From Dryas octopetala (lineage: Eukaryota; Streptophyta; Magnoliopsida; Rosales; Rosaceae): a stretch of 64,000 bases of DNA. Positions 32,967-44,869 of the stretch are shown in pieces (position 1 is the first letter of the stretch; each line of letters opens with the position of its first letter). Both the position numbers and the translations under genes were made by a program. The stretch spans positions 2,991,825 through 3,055,824 of the forward strand of contig OY992836.1 in NCBI GenBank assembly GCA_963921425.1, read 5' to 3'. The notes below the pieces were generated by a model that saw only the letters and a program-made list of their open reading frames with translations, had not been told where the DNA came from and made no database searches.

Positions 32967-35900
32967 TATACCATCAACATCATTATCATCATCATCATCA
33001 TCGATACCATCAGCATCATCATCTTCATGTTCATCATCTTCATCATCTTCATCATCATCATCATCATCGATGAAATCATTAACATCAATTCGGGGAAGTC
33101 GCCCAAGATCAATTGATAAGGCATCGATCTCAATTGGAGGAACGTCATGTATCTCGACTTGTTGTATGATAACATTGTTGTATGGATTGGGTATGGTCGA
33201 AGATGAATCCTCTTGATAGGCCACGTCATTCTGATTTTCCTTTTGCAGAATATCTCATATATTTTGATTCTGAATCATCTGAGCTACTTTCCAACCCACA
33301 CCCGCCTTAGGATCATCCAGATAACATACTGGTTTCGCCATAGTAGCAAAAATAAATGGATCACTCTCATACCATCGAGTGTTTGTATTCACACATATTA
33401 AGTCATAATCGAGTTTAATACTGTTGTTTCTATTCGGGTCTGTATTAAACCAATGACACTTAAATAACACAACTTGAAAGCGATGCGAGTACAACACTTG
33501 ATGTACACTCGTCAGCTTATCGTAGAAATCTACCGTGCCAGTCTCCAAGTTCTCTACACAAACCCCGCTATTTTGAGTGCTTAAGATGTCATCTCGTTCT
33601 ACAGTTAAAAACTTAACTCCATTCACATTTCATCTGGAAAACGTTTCAACCCATTGAATGTCACTCGCCAAACTCATTAACTCATTGTATAATGGCGAAT
33701 TATCATCAGTCAGCTTTTCAATCTGTTAAAAGACAATGTAATTAATATAATACAAAAAACATACAAACACATGAACGAACTGATCATTATTGTCAATAAT
33801 CACTTACATGTTTCTTAAACCATTTAGGAAACAATTCTCGATAATTTTTCTCTACACGTTCCTTGTCCCATCCTGGATAGTCGCGATTCATTAGTTCCTC
33901 ATGCTCAATGAGTAAGGAGTCAACTTCTTCGCAATTATTGAGTATAAACCAATGAGCCACCTCCATATCGTGTTTCGAGAATTCAACAGCTGGTTTAGGG
34001 GCTTCGCCAAATGGTCGTGTAATTTGAGAAAAGATAGAAAGTGTCTCATTTTTTTCACCACCGTTGTCGTTGCGTTGGGGCTGATTGAATGACGTCTCAA
34101 CACTGCTGAGATACATTGCACAGTAGGTGATGAATTCATTTGCAATGTATGCCTCTGCTACGGAGCCTTCGGGGTGTGCCCTGTTTCGGACGTACATTTT
34201 GTAATTACCCAACATTCTTCAAATATAAGTACATAGTGAGAAAACTTTTATGAGTAACATAGAGCTAAACTTGGATAATAGTAACAAAAAAGTTTAGAAA
34301 TTGTTACTTTTCTATTGGGTACATCCACCGATAATTGACCGGCCCAGCAATAATTGCCTCTTGCGGTAAATGTATCATCAAGTGAATCATTATATAAAAA
34401 AAGGCCAGTGAAAATATTTGTTCAAATTTGCAAAGGATGTACACAATCTCATTTTTCAATTTTACACGTCTGACACACGCAACGTCTTAGCGCATATATG
34501 CTGAAAGAACCTCGACAACCCAACAATCGGTTCAACCACATCTTCGGGCAAAAATTCTCGAATACCCACCGAAAGCAGCCGTTGCAAGAAAACATGACAA
34601 TCATGACTCTTGAAGCCCAAAATTTTTCTAGAGTCTCACATTTCGTGAGATATTGGCCGCGTATCCATCTGGAAATTTGATCGATGAAAGAAACTTTAAG
34701 AATTATTTCTTATCCTCAGGCTTCACTATATAAAATGGATGCTTCTTTATCATTTTTTTCACTCTTCTTCGTTAACCACAAATGTTTCCTGATGCCCATT
34801 TCTTGCAAATCTTGTCGAGCCTTAATTGTGTATTTTGATTTTCCCTTAATGCCCAAAATTGTCCCCACCAAACTTTCGCACACGTTCTTCTCAATATGCA
34901 TTACATCGAAATTGTGCCTGATTTTCAACTTGAACCAGTACTCCAACTCGAAGAATATCAACTTGTTCGTCCAATTTAGATGTGCAGGTGACCTTGACAT
35001 ATTTCATTCTTTGTTAGAGAGATGTTTACCAATCCGGCCAAATTCTAAGTTATTCAACTGCCTCAAGATGTCATCGCTAGATAATTCTTTAGGTTTCACG
35101 CCTATCTCCTTTTTTCTGTCAAAGGCCTCCTTATTGTGACGCCATTTATGATCCCCCAGCAACCATCTTTGGTGGCCCATATAACATACTTTACCACTGT
35201 GCCAAGCGGAAGTTATATTCTTATTATAAGTGGGACATGCCATATAACCCTTGTTGCTCCAACCTGATATATTCCCATAAGCTGGGAAATCATTTATTGT
35301 CCACATGATTGCTGCATGCAAGGAAAACATTTTTTCGGTTGACTTATCATATGTCGGCACACCATTTTGCCACAATTCTTTCAGCTCATCAATCAACGAC
35401 CGCAAATATACATCGATCTCCTTGCCAGAGGATTGCGGTTCTGGAATTAATAGCGTCAGAATTGTGAATTCTTTTTTCATGCATTTTCAGGGAGGCAAAT
35501 TATAAGGAACCACGACCACTGGCTAAGTGCTGTGAGATGTGCTCATATTCCCGAATGGATTAAATCCATCAGTAGCAAATCCTAACCTGAAATTTCGTGG
35601 ATCCGCTGCAAAATCCGATATATCTTGTCAAATTTTTTCCATGCGCTTCCATCTGCAGAATGTCTCATCACATCGTCTTCAATCCGCTTATCTTTGTGTC
35701 ATCTCATGTCACTTGTAATATGTGTCGACATGTACAATCGTTGCAATCTTGGCTTAAGTGGGAAATAACGCAACACCTTTTGCGGAATCTATTTCTTTCT
35801 CTCTACAGACTTGTTCTTATATCTCAGCTCATTGCACACAGGGCATTTATCCTTCCCTTGGTATTCTTTGTAAAACAATACAAAATCATTCTTGCATGCA

Positions 35901-36480
35901 TGAATTTTTTCATATCCCAAACTGAGATCTTTCAACACCTTATTCGCCTGATAATGGGTTTCAGGAATATGATTGTTCTTTGGAAGCATTCGTTTCAAAA
36001 TTTTCATTAACTGATCATAACTTCGATTCGAATGTTGATTAAGTACTTTCCAATGCATTAACTCCACAACAACAGTTAGCACTGAGAACTCTTCACAACC
36101 AGAGTACAATTCCCGCTGAGCTTGATTCAACAATCTCTTACACTTATCAAACTCTTCTCTTTGGACTTCGGGCAACCCATCATCCTTCATCCATATTATC
36201 GCTCTTTATATCATCCTGATTGACTTCGTGATCAAGCGATGCATATGGATAAACATCATTTATTATGCCCATCACTTGGTCATTATCATTACCAACAGAT
36301 TCAGTAGGCTGCAGAATTGTTCGAGCATCCGAAGAAGTCGAAGCATAAACTCTCGGTTCACCATGATAATACCATGTCGTATAGTTGTGTGACATCTCAT
36401 ATTTCACCAAATGAATTATGACTTCACGCACTGTCTTCCATAAAGTGTTGTTACAATTCTGGCACGGACACTTTATATTA
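32895..36480 (-). pseudogene. TNP2-type CACTA transposase, degenerate
   Basis: On the minus strand: KCPCQNCNNTLWKTVREVII (transposase-associated domain, about 36460-36370), a middle part (36190-35789, ending CPVCNELRYKNKSVERK), the TNP2 core (TLLIPEPQSSGKEIDVYLRS, AAIMWTINDFPAYGNISGWS, CYMGHQRWLLGDHKWRHNKE, 35480-35004; then LKIRHNFDVMHIEKNVCESL, 35000-34716), DUF4218 (34700-33793, VRNRAHPEGSVAEAYIANEF), DUF4216 (33626-33255, QVVLFKCHWFNTDPNRNNS) and an Asp-rich tail coded by a CAT repeat. In-frame stops (for example at 35001-35003) and frame changes break it. The 5' untranslated part continues at 44413 beyond the inserted Tekay-type element. Confidence 0.85.
32926..33068 (+). repeat. (ATC)n microsatellite coding the acidic tail
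   Basis: Interrupted ATC units, read on the minus strand as runs of Asp with a few Glu and Ile-Asp. Confidence 0.95.
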
Positions 36481-36574
36481 TTCTGAGCATTAACTGTCGG
36501 TCCATGATGCCTGTTTCCATATTACGTGACAATTAGAAAAAGATTTGTCACCTTTCTTCATCTCTTTATGCCTC

Positions 36575-36691
36575 CGGTAAAGGCCCTATCCCATTCGAGA
36601 ATGCACATATGTGTCGTGGTTGTTGGGTCTCACGATGTAGTTTCAATCTAGGAAAATTTCGGCAGCATCTCCCTATGATTCTCCAAGTGCA
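36575..36691. repeat. left arm of an inverted repeat split by the LTR element
   Basis: The reverse complement (TGCACTTGGAGAATCATAGG, then GCCGAAATTTTCC, ...ACACATATGTGCA) aligns with the plus strand at about 44452-44560 (TGCACTCGAAGAACACATAG, GCCGAAATTTTCC, ...ACACATAATTGTGCA). Before the retrotransposon landed these two arms were separated by only about 35 bases. Confidence 0.75.
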
Positions 36692-37028
36692 TGTAACGAC
36701 CCGACCCAAATTTTCACTAGAAATTTAAATTTTTAATTAATTATATTTTTTAAGAGGTCTTTAAAGAATGTTGGGTTGTATTTTAAAGATTTTGAGATTT
36801 ATTTGGAAAATAAAAAGGGTTTTGATTTAAAGTTTTGATTTATTTATTTTTGTTTTAATTTAAGCTTGACCCAAAGTTGACTTTTAAAATAAATGGGTTT
36901 TCGATTTTGACTTTGGGTCCGTTAGATAGGTTTTAGAGCCCACGATTTCATAGACACGTAGCACACGTCGATCCGATTTACGGTTTGGAAGATACGGACA
37001 TGTGAAGTGAGGGGCAATTTTGTAAATT

Positions 37029-37036
37029 TATAAAAG
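37029..37036 (+). promoter_or_regulatory. TATA box of the LTR promoter
   Basis: TATAAAAG, about 340 bp into the LTR and 35-50 bp before a CT-rich start-like stretch. The 3' LTR copy is at 41797-41804. If transcription starts near 37065-37080, about 2.5 kb of the LTR is transcribed leader. Confidence 0.65.
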
Positions 37037-37288
37037 TCGGTTTTTAAATACCCAAAATCAGAAAAATTTCTGATTTCCCTCACTCTCTCCAGAAAATTCT
37101 ACACACTTCTCCCTCTCCCTTTATCTCTCTCTCCCCGCACTCTCTCTCTCGGTTTTCCTCTCCCCCGCACCCTCTCCCCTGCGCCATCACCCAGCCACCA
37201 CCCCTCACCGTCACCGGCCAACGCCCCAGGCACCGACCACCCCTCACCGACCCAGCTTCACCGGCGAGACCCCCCCCCCCCGGCGCCG

Positions 37289-37331
<43 letters not shown>

Positions 37332-38092
37332 GCACATCTCTCTCTCTCCTCCCTCTGCGTGCGCACATACCCACTACAGCCACCATCGCCAACCACCTCC
37401 CGCCGACCTCAACCACCGACGAGCCTCCCCCGACGCCGACCAGCTCAGCTCGGCCCTCCTCCAGCCAGCCCAGCTCCCACACGCGCGAAATCCGGGCCAG
37501 AAGAAGCCCAGCCCGCCGCCTCTCTCTCGCCGGATTCCGGCCAAATCTCAGCCCCTTTCATCCCTATTTTTGGTGAGATTTCTTCCTCTTCCTTTGGGTT
37601 TTCATTTTCCTAACTGATGTTGATTAATTTCGAGTATATAGGAATTTGAAATTTCTGGGTTTTGAAGCCATTTCGGGTTGTTCTTTAATTTTCGGATTAG
37701 AGGGCTATTTTTGTCGTTTTAAATAATAAATTCTATTCCTAGGAACCCCAATTGTGGTTTAAGATTGAAGGATTGAGTGGGTTTGAGGAATTAGGCATTT
37801 CTTGGTTGAATTTGGAGTTGGGACAGCCACCTTGGGTAGCACCCACAGTAATTCTGAACCCCCACTGCCATTCGTGCATTAAGGACTATTTTGGGCATTT
37901 GTGGAATGGGTTGTTGAGCATGGCTACGTGAGTGTGATTAGAGAAGTCGAAGTTGTTTGTAAGTTTAATTTTGAACGTCGTAAATTGTCGAGTTAGAACG
38001 AGTGTTGGGCGTGATGTTAAGGTGAACACACATCTACGTTTAAGTGTCTTGAGGCGGAACTAATTGTATTTCGTTGATTGTCTATTTTATAG

Positions 38093-38149
38093 GCGAGACG
38101 ACCGCAGCCCGAAACGATTCGGCGGAGGATCGGAGCTAGGATTCTCACT
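38093..38149 (+). promoter_or_regulatory. 57-nt mini-exon-like segment
   Basis: Acceptor TCTATTTTATAG before it and donor GTGAGTGGAC after it. The inner part shares GCGA...CGATTCGGCGGAGGATCG with the segment in the LTR at 44870-51698 and more weakly with the first element. Confidence 0.45.
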
Positions 38150-38671
38150 GTGAGTGGACATTTGTTTCTAGAAGCATTTTATAAAATCTGTGAATTTATT
38201 TATTGATTATTTGAGTTTTGAATGAGATATAATGAATGTGGGCGAATTCTCGGTTTTTAAATGTATTTATTAAATTCCTTTGAATTAACTGTTGTTGATA
38301 AATCTTGATTTTGATGTGGGGTTTGGTGGACGGAGATGAATTTCGGGTTTTCAAATACTCTCGTATATAAGTTTTAAAACATAATTTTATTTGATGGTTT
38401 GTTTAAATTTATGGACCTTTTTGGAAAGAACTCTAGCTTCCTACTAAATCAATATGGTTCATTTATTACTTTGGGTTTTGATCGAAAAGAATGGATTAGA
38501 TTTATGCCTATTGAATTTAAATTGAGCTATGAATTTACGTTTATGGATTTAAAGTTTTTCTTGGAAAACTACGATTATTTTATTCTTGGTGGAAAAAGGA
38601 TTTATTTGGGGTTATGGAAAAATGGTTTTCAAACCACCCTTTGCAATACCCTCCAGGTTATCAAATACATA

Positions 38672-38900
38672 GGTCTTTGGGACCCATCACGGCACACATA
38701 TAGGCTTTGGGCCGTGTGTCGGGATGCTTCGCCCTTTGGGGGCTGCTCTGCGTGCACGTATGACCAGGATTGCCTGCACTGTATGGCTAGGATATTGCCT
38801 GCACGTGTTGGATTTACTCAACGCGTGTGTATGGCCAGGATATTGCATGCCTGTGCGATGCAGAAATTTCGCACAGGTGTATGGCCAGGTTATTCAGGGT
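38672..38900 (+). repeat. conserved LTR block with hairpin modules
   Basis: It starts GGTCTTTGGGACCCATCACG and continues with CACGGC/GCCGTG words, then modules around GTATGGCCAGGATATTGC, including the hairpin TGTGCGA...TCGCACA (about 38847-38873). Confidence 0.7.
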
Positions 38901-39639
38901 ATATAGCATGGTGGAAAATGAAATTGTTATTTTCAAGTGTTTTAAGTACGAATTTTAAGTGAGAAATACCTTTCGAGTTTTATAATGATTTCGAGTTTTA
39001 TTATTTTTATGACCTTGTTAATTTAGATGGTCGGTTATTGAGAAAAGTGTTTTGATTTGTCTTTTAGTTGAGTTCCAATGGTTTATAACACTCTTAAAGT
39101 TTGGAAATGGTTTTAAAACTGGGGGATTTCAAAGAGTGACGTGAGGTCTTTGAACTACACGTGGTTTTGAAGGATTTTCTGAAAATGGAATTTACTTTTG
39201 TTTTTGTTTTCCATAAATTTGTCCACTCACTGAGCCTATCTCACCGTTTTCTTGTTTTGTCTTAAATTGTCCCACCAGGTAGTAGCTTTGGTGGAGGTCG
39301 AGCCAAACACGTCGAGGCAGTTACATCCGTCTCCCTAGTCGGACCCTGTAGGCGCCATTTAATTTTTTTGTAGAAATTCTTTGTAATAGAATAGAAGCTC
39401 TGATAACTACTTTAAAATTTTAAGTTGGATTTCTGTGAAAATGTTGGTCTGAGACCCTATTTTGGTTGTGGTAGAGGTGATTGCTGTTTAGAAGTGCTTT
39501 TTAACAGGTTTTAAAATTTTGGGTTAGTACATTTTCAGGGGAGGTTCTGCCGAATTTTCGGTAGGATTTTCCTTGATTTTGGATTCCCGCAAGACCTCTC
39601 CGGGTTCCAGGGTGGAATCCGGGGGCGGTCTTGTCAACT

Positions 39640-39651
39640 TGGTATCAGAGC
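39640..39651 (+). promoter_or_regulatory. primer binding site (initiator tRNA-Met)
   Basis: TGGTATCAGAGC three bases after the 5' LTR. Confidence 0.9.
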
Positions 39652-39730
39652 ATTAGGTTTTAGATTCCTCAATTCTGCACTGAATGTGCATCCCCATTAT
39701 TGATAAGAGTTTGGTTTTCTTATAGGTATT

Positions 39731-41110
39731 ATGCCTCCTCGACGACGTGGCCGACCACCGGGGACCCACCATAGGGTAGCCGAAGGTGTCGATGAGACGA
39801 CACAAGGTTTCGAGCAGTCTATTGATAGGCTAGCCGAGGCAGTGACTGCTGCTGTTCGTACTAGGGCGTTTCCTGAGGGACAGTACAACATTGAGCGTGC
39901 CCGTAAGCTCGGGGCCTCAAATTTTTCGGGTACTTCGGATCCCAGTGAGGCTAACGAGTGGATGATACAACTCGAGAGGATCTTTGAGGTTATGGGATGC
40001 CCCGATGACCGGAAGTTAGTCTTGGCTACTTTCCTGCTTGTGGGTGACGCTTATCACTGGTGGGATTCCGAGCGTTTAGGACTCACCGCGGCGGAGATTA
40101 CTTGGGACAGATTTAGGAGAGTCTTTTATGAGAAGTACTATCCGCGGGTTTATTGTGATGAGAAGAGGGCTAAATTCTTGAGGCTTAGACAGTGATCTAT
40201 GTCAGTAGCAGAGTATGAGAGGAAATTCACTGAGCTTTCCAGGTTTTGCTCAGCGCTTGTGGCAGATGAGGCAGATAGATGCTCGAGATTTGAGGAGGGT
40301 CTGAGAGACTCTATTCGCACGGTGGTTACCGCAGCTAACCACTCTACTTTTAGTTCTTTGAGGGATGCTGCTATGAGGGTCGAAAGGTCTTTATCTGATC
40401 GGAGTAAAGGCGAGGCGAGGCGTCGTCATTTTCAGAGTACCTCGATGGGTGGCCCTAGTCAAGGACCATCCAAGAGAGGTAGTTTCAGTTCGGGTTCTTC
40501 AGGAAGTGATGGTTTTAGAGGTGTTAGACATGGCTCAGTGGATAGTCGAGGTTCTGGACACAGTCATAGTTCTGGCTATCAGTCAGCGGGTAGCTCAGCT
40601 CGTAGCACAGCACGATTGAGTGGATCTCAGGGTAGTCAGATTCGTGGGACAGGCCGTCCTCTGTGTAGTTCTTGCGGCAGGTATCATGATGGAATGTGTC
40701 ATTTAGGCAGCTCTGGATGTTATCATTGTGGACAGACGGGCCATTTTATGAGGGAGTGCCCGATGCTACAACCGGGTGATGGAGGATCTTCGGGATCGGC
40801 CCCCCTACAGGGACAGACTTCAGGGGCCCAGAGTCAGGGGAAAAGAGCAGTGGAGACTGCGGGTGCTATGTCTAGTAGTGGAGCACGGTCTAGTCATGCC
40901 AGTAGAGGTGGAGGACAGCAGAGGGGCCAGCCAGGACGCCCCAGAGCCCAGGGCAGAGTTTTCGCCATGACGCAGCAGGACGCTTAGGCTTCACCGGATG
41001 TCATCATGGGTACGTTATCTATCTTTGGGCATAATGCAATATTTTTATAGGCTCTGGACACACACACACTCTTGCGTGTCACGTATTCTCGTTTTGATTG
41101 TCAATAAGAG
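39731..41110 (+). pseudogene. gag with two in-frame stops and a protease stub
   Basis: The ATG at 39731 opens MPPRRRGRPPG; Gag continues with AYHWWDSERLG, a TGA at 40193-40195 where the first element has a Gly codon, then [14 protein letters not shown], a serine/glycine-rich linker and a CCHC knuckle (CYHCGQTGHFMREC, near 40708). A TAG at 40985-40987 follows QQDA. After ASPDVIMG the protease start is recognisable, but the Asp of the DxG active site reads Gly and the frame is disturbed. Pol is deleted after about 41110. About 360 bp of unrelated non-coding sequence then leads to the polypurine tract. Confidence 0.9.
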
Positions 41111-41474
41111 ATGAACTTTCTCGATTTGTGGGTTAGAGTGGTTTTCAAATGATTTAAAGGTTTTAAAATGGATTTATTTCGTAATGGTTTTATCCCTGAA
41201 AACTTTATCTAGGGTTTGGTGTTCTATCACATTTTTAAGTTTTTATTTTTGAGGCGTACTTAATTTATTTAGGTTCGTTGTGGAGTGATCTTTTCAGTTT
41301 AAATGTCTTTGGTTTTCTCAAACGGAAGGAAATGTCAAAATTCACGCATATTTCAACTTATGGTTGTTGAAAGGAGGTTTGATTTGATGGGCGATAAGAA
41401 TTTTACAAATACAATTCACTTAAATTAAGGTTTTCTACTAAATTTCGAGGACGAAATTTTTAAGGGGGGAAGGT

Positions 41475-44412
41475 TGTAACGACCCGACCAAAATTTTCAC
41501 TAGAAATTTAAATTTTTAATTAATTATTTTTTTTAAGAGGTCTTTAAAGAATGTTGGGTTGTATTTTAAAGATTTTGAGATTTATTTGGAAAATAAAAAG
41601 GGTTTGATTTATTTATTTTTTTTTAAATTTAAGCTTGACCCAAAGTTGACTTTTAAAATAAATGGGTTTTCGATTTTGACTTTGGGTCCGTTAGATAGGT
41701 TTCGAGCCCACGATTTCATAGACACGTAGCACGCGTCGATCCGATTTACGGTTTGGAAGATACGGACATGTGAAGTGAGGGGTAATTTTGTAAATTTATA
41801 AAAGTGGGTTTTTAAATACCCAAAATCAGAAAAATTTTCTGATTTCCCTCTCTCTCTCCAGAAAATTCTACACACTTCTCCCTCTCCCTTTATCTCTCTC
41901 TCTCCCCGCACTCTCTCTCTCGGTTTTCCTCTCCCCCGCACCCTCTCCCCTGCGCCATCACCCAGCCACCACCCCTCACCGTCACCGGCCAACGCCCCAG
42001 GCACCGACCACCCCTCGCCGACCCAGCTTCACCAGCGAGACCCCCCCCCCCCCCGACGTCGACCTCTCTCTCTCTCTCTCTCTTTCCTGCACATCTCTCT
42101 CTCCTCCCTCTGCGTGCGCACATACCCACCACAGCCACCATCGCCAACCACCTCCTGCCGACCTCGACCACCGACGAGCCTCCCCGACGCCGACTAGCTC
42201 AGCTCGGCCCTCCTCCAGCCAGCCCAGCTCCCACACGCGCGAAATCCGGGCCAGAGGAAGCCCAGCCCGCCGCCTCTCCCTCGCCGGATTCCGGCCAAAT
42301 CTCAGCCCCTTTCATCCCTATTTTTGGTGAGATTTCTTCCTCTTCCTTTGGGTTTTCATTTTCCTAACTGATGTTGATTAATTTCGAGTATATAGGAATT
42401 TGAAATTTCTGGGTTTTGAAGCCATTTCGGGTTGTTCTTTAATTTTCGGATTAGAGGGCTATTTTTGTCGTTTTAAATAATAAATTCTATTCCTAGGAAC
42501 CCCAATTGTGGTTTAAGATTGAAGGATTGAGTGGGTTTGAGGAATTAGGCATTTCTTGGTTGAATTTGGAGTTGGGGCAGCTACCTTGGTTAACACCCAC
42601 AGTAATTCCGAACCCCCACTGCCATTCGTGCATTAAGGACTATTTTGGGCATTTGTGGAATGGGTTGTTGAGCATGGCTACGTGAGTGTGATTAGAGAAG
42701 TCGAAGTTGTTTGTAAGTTTAATTTTGAACGTCGTAAATTGTTGAGTTAGAACGAGTGTTGGGCGTGATGTTAAGTTGAACACACATCTACGTTTAAGTG
42801 TCTTGAGGCGGAACTAATTGTATTTCGTTGATTGTCTATTTTATAGGCGAGACGACCGCAGCCCGAAACGATTCGGCGGAGGATCGGAGCTAGGATTCTC
42901 ACTGTGAGTGGACATTTGTTTCTAGAAGCATTTTATAAAATCTGTGAATTTATTTATTGATTATTTGAGTTTTGAATGAGATATAATGAATGTGGGCGAA
43001 TTCTCGGTTTTTAAATGTATTTATGAAATTCCTTGGAATTAACTGTTGTTGATAAATCTTGATTTTGATGTGGGGTTTGGTGGACGGAGATGAATTTCGG
43101 GTTTTCAAATACTCTCGTATATAAGTTTTAAAACTTAATTTTATTTGATGGTTTGTTTAAATTTATGGACCTTTTTGGAAAGAACTCTAGCTTCCTACTA
43201 AATCAATATGGCTCATTTATTACTTTGGGTTTTGATCGAAAAGAATGGATTAGATTTATGCCTATTGAATTTAAATTGAGCTATGAATTTACGTTTATGG
43301 ATTTAAAGTTTTTCTAGGAAAAGTACGATTATTTTATTTTTGGTGGAAAAAGGATTTATTTGGGGTTATGGAAAAATGGTTTTCAAACCACCCTTTGCAG
43401 TACCCTCCAGGTTATCAGATACATAGGTCTTTGGGACCCATCACGGCACACATATAGGCTTTGGGCCGTGTGTCGGGATGCTTCGCCCTTTGAGGGCTGC
43501 TCTGCGTGCACGTATGACCAGGATTGCCTACACGTGCTGATTTTATTCGCACGTGTGTATGGCCAGGATATTACCTGCACGTGTTGGATTTACTCCACGC
43601 ATGTGTATGGCCAGGATATTGCCTGCCTGTGCGATGCAGGAATTCCGCACAGGTGTATGGCCAGGTTATTCAGGGTATATAGCATGGTGGAAAATGAAAT
43701 TGTTATTTTCAAGTGTTTTAAGTACGAATTTTAAGTGAGAAATACCTTTCGAGTTTTATAATGATTTCGAGTTTTATTATTTTTATGACCTTGTTAATTT
43801 AGATGGTCGGTTATTGAGAAAAGTGTTTTGATTTGTCTTTTAGTTGAGTTCCAATGGTTTATAACACTCTTAAAGTTTGGAAATGGTTTTAAAACTGGTG
43901 GATTTCAAAGAGTGACGTGAGGTCTTTGAACTACACGTGGTTTTGAAGGATTTTCTGAAAAAGGAATTTACTTTTGTTTTTGTTTTCCATAAATTTGTCC
44001 ACTCACTGAGCCTATCTCACCGTTTTCTTGTTTTGTCTTAAATTGTCCCCCCAGGTAGTAGCTTTGGTGGAGGTCGAGCCAAACACGTCGAGGCAGTTAC
44101 ATCCGTCTCCCTAGTCGGACCCTGTAGGCGCCATTTAATTTTTTTGTAGAAATTCCTTGTAATAGAATAGAAGCTCTGATAACTACTTTAAAATTTTAAG
44201 TTGGATTTCTGTGAAAATGTTGGTCTGAGACCCTATTTTGGTTGTGGTAGAGGTGATTGCTGTTTAGAAGTGTTTTTTAACAGGTTTTAAAATTCTGGGT
44301 TAGTCTATTTTCAGTGGAGGTTCTGCCGAATTTTCGGTAGGATTTTCCTTGATTTTGGATTTCCACAAGACCTCTCCGGGTTCCAGGGTGGAATCCGGGG
44401 GCGGTCCTGTCA
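41475..44412 (+). repeat. 3' LTR of the pol-deleted element
   Basis: 2938 bp, nearly identical to the 5' LTR; differences are a few substitutions and small indels in CT and T runs. It repeats the TATA box (41797-41804) and the mini-exon-like segment (42847-42903). Confidence 0.92.
43426..43690 (+). repeat. conserved LTR block with hairpin modules, 3' LTR copy
   Basis: As 38672-38900 but with one extra GTATGGCCAGGATATT module, so the number of modules differs between the two LTRs of one element. Confidence 0.7.
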
Positions 44413-44451
44413 GTGCACGACGTAGATATTAAAAACAAATATCTAGTATGC

Positions 44452-44869
44452 ACTCGAAGAACACATAGGGAAATGTTGCCGAAATTTTCCAGATCGAAAC
44501 CGCATCACATGAACCGCTAACCATAACACATAATTGTGCACTCCCAAACTATCCATGGATAATTTGGACAGTTCAAGAATCATATTAGAGCGTAGTCACG
44601 CCCAGTGTCCATGCGTGTGTCCAACAGACTCTCGAACGGGTCTAAGATGAATTTAAGTTGAATGTACAAAGTTATTCACTGATAACTTCGCACAACTAGT
44701 TGAATGTACAAAGTTATCGACTGATAACTTCGCACAGGCGCTTCGTGCCACATGATCTAACCCAGTACTCGAGGAGTGTTGGACTACGTCATCAGGAATT
44801 TTGTAATTACAACTAAATTAAATATAACATACAAACTAAACTATAATTAATCTAACAATATACATACAA
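44452..44869. repeat. CACTA 5' region: right arm of the inverted repeat and a 41-bp tandem pair
   Basis: The first part is the right arm described at 36575-36691. At about 44657-44738 the phrase AGTTGAATGTACAAAGTTAT plus CNACTGATAACTTCGCACA is repeated twice, each with GTTAT/ATAAC pairing. Confidence 0.65.

Larger units (their letters stand above)
36692..39636 (+). repeat. 5' LTR of the pol-deleted element
   Basis: 2945 bp. It carries a TATA box (37029-37036), a CT-rich stretch, a GC-rich leader, the mini-exon-like segment 38093-38149, the conserved block 38672-38900 and an acceptor-like CCCACCAG at 39271-39278. Confidence 0.92.
36692..44412 (+). mobile_element. pol-deleted Tekay-like LTR retrotransposon
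   Basis: LTRs at 36692-39636 and 41475-44412 begin TGTAACGACCCGACC and end GGTCYTGTCA; target duplication GTGCA at 36687-36691 and 44413-44417. A tRNA-Met primer site and a polypurine tract (TTAAGGGGGGAAGGT) are present. The 1838-bp interior codes only Gag and the first bases of protease; RT, RNase H and integrase are gone. The two LTRs are almost identical, so the element moved recently although it cannot code its own enzymes. Confidence 0.93.

Noticed and set aside
32895-33224. Separate acidic protein.
   Set aside because: It is the C-terminal tail of the degenerate TNP2 reading region, produced largely by an ATC microsatellite.
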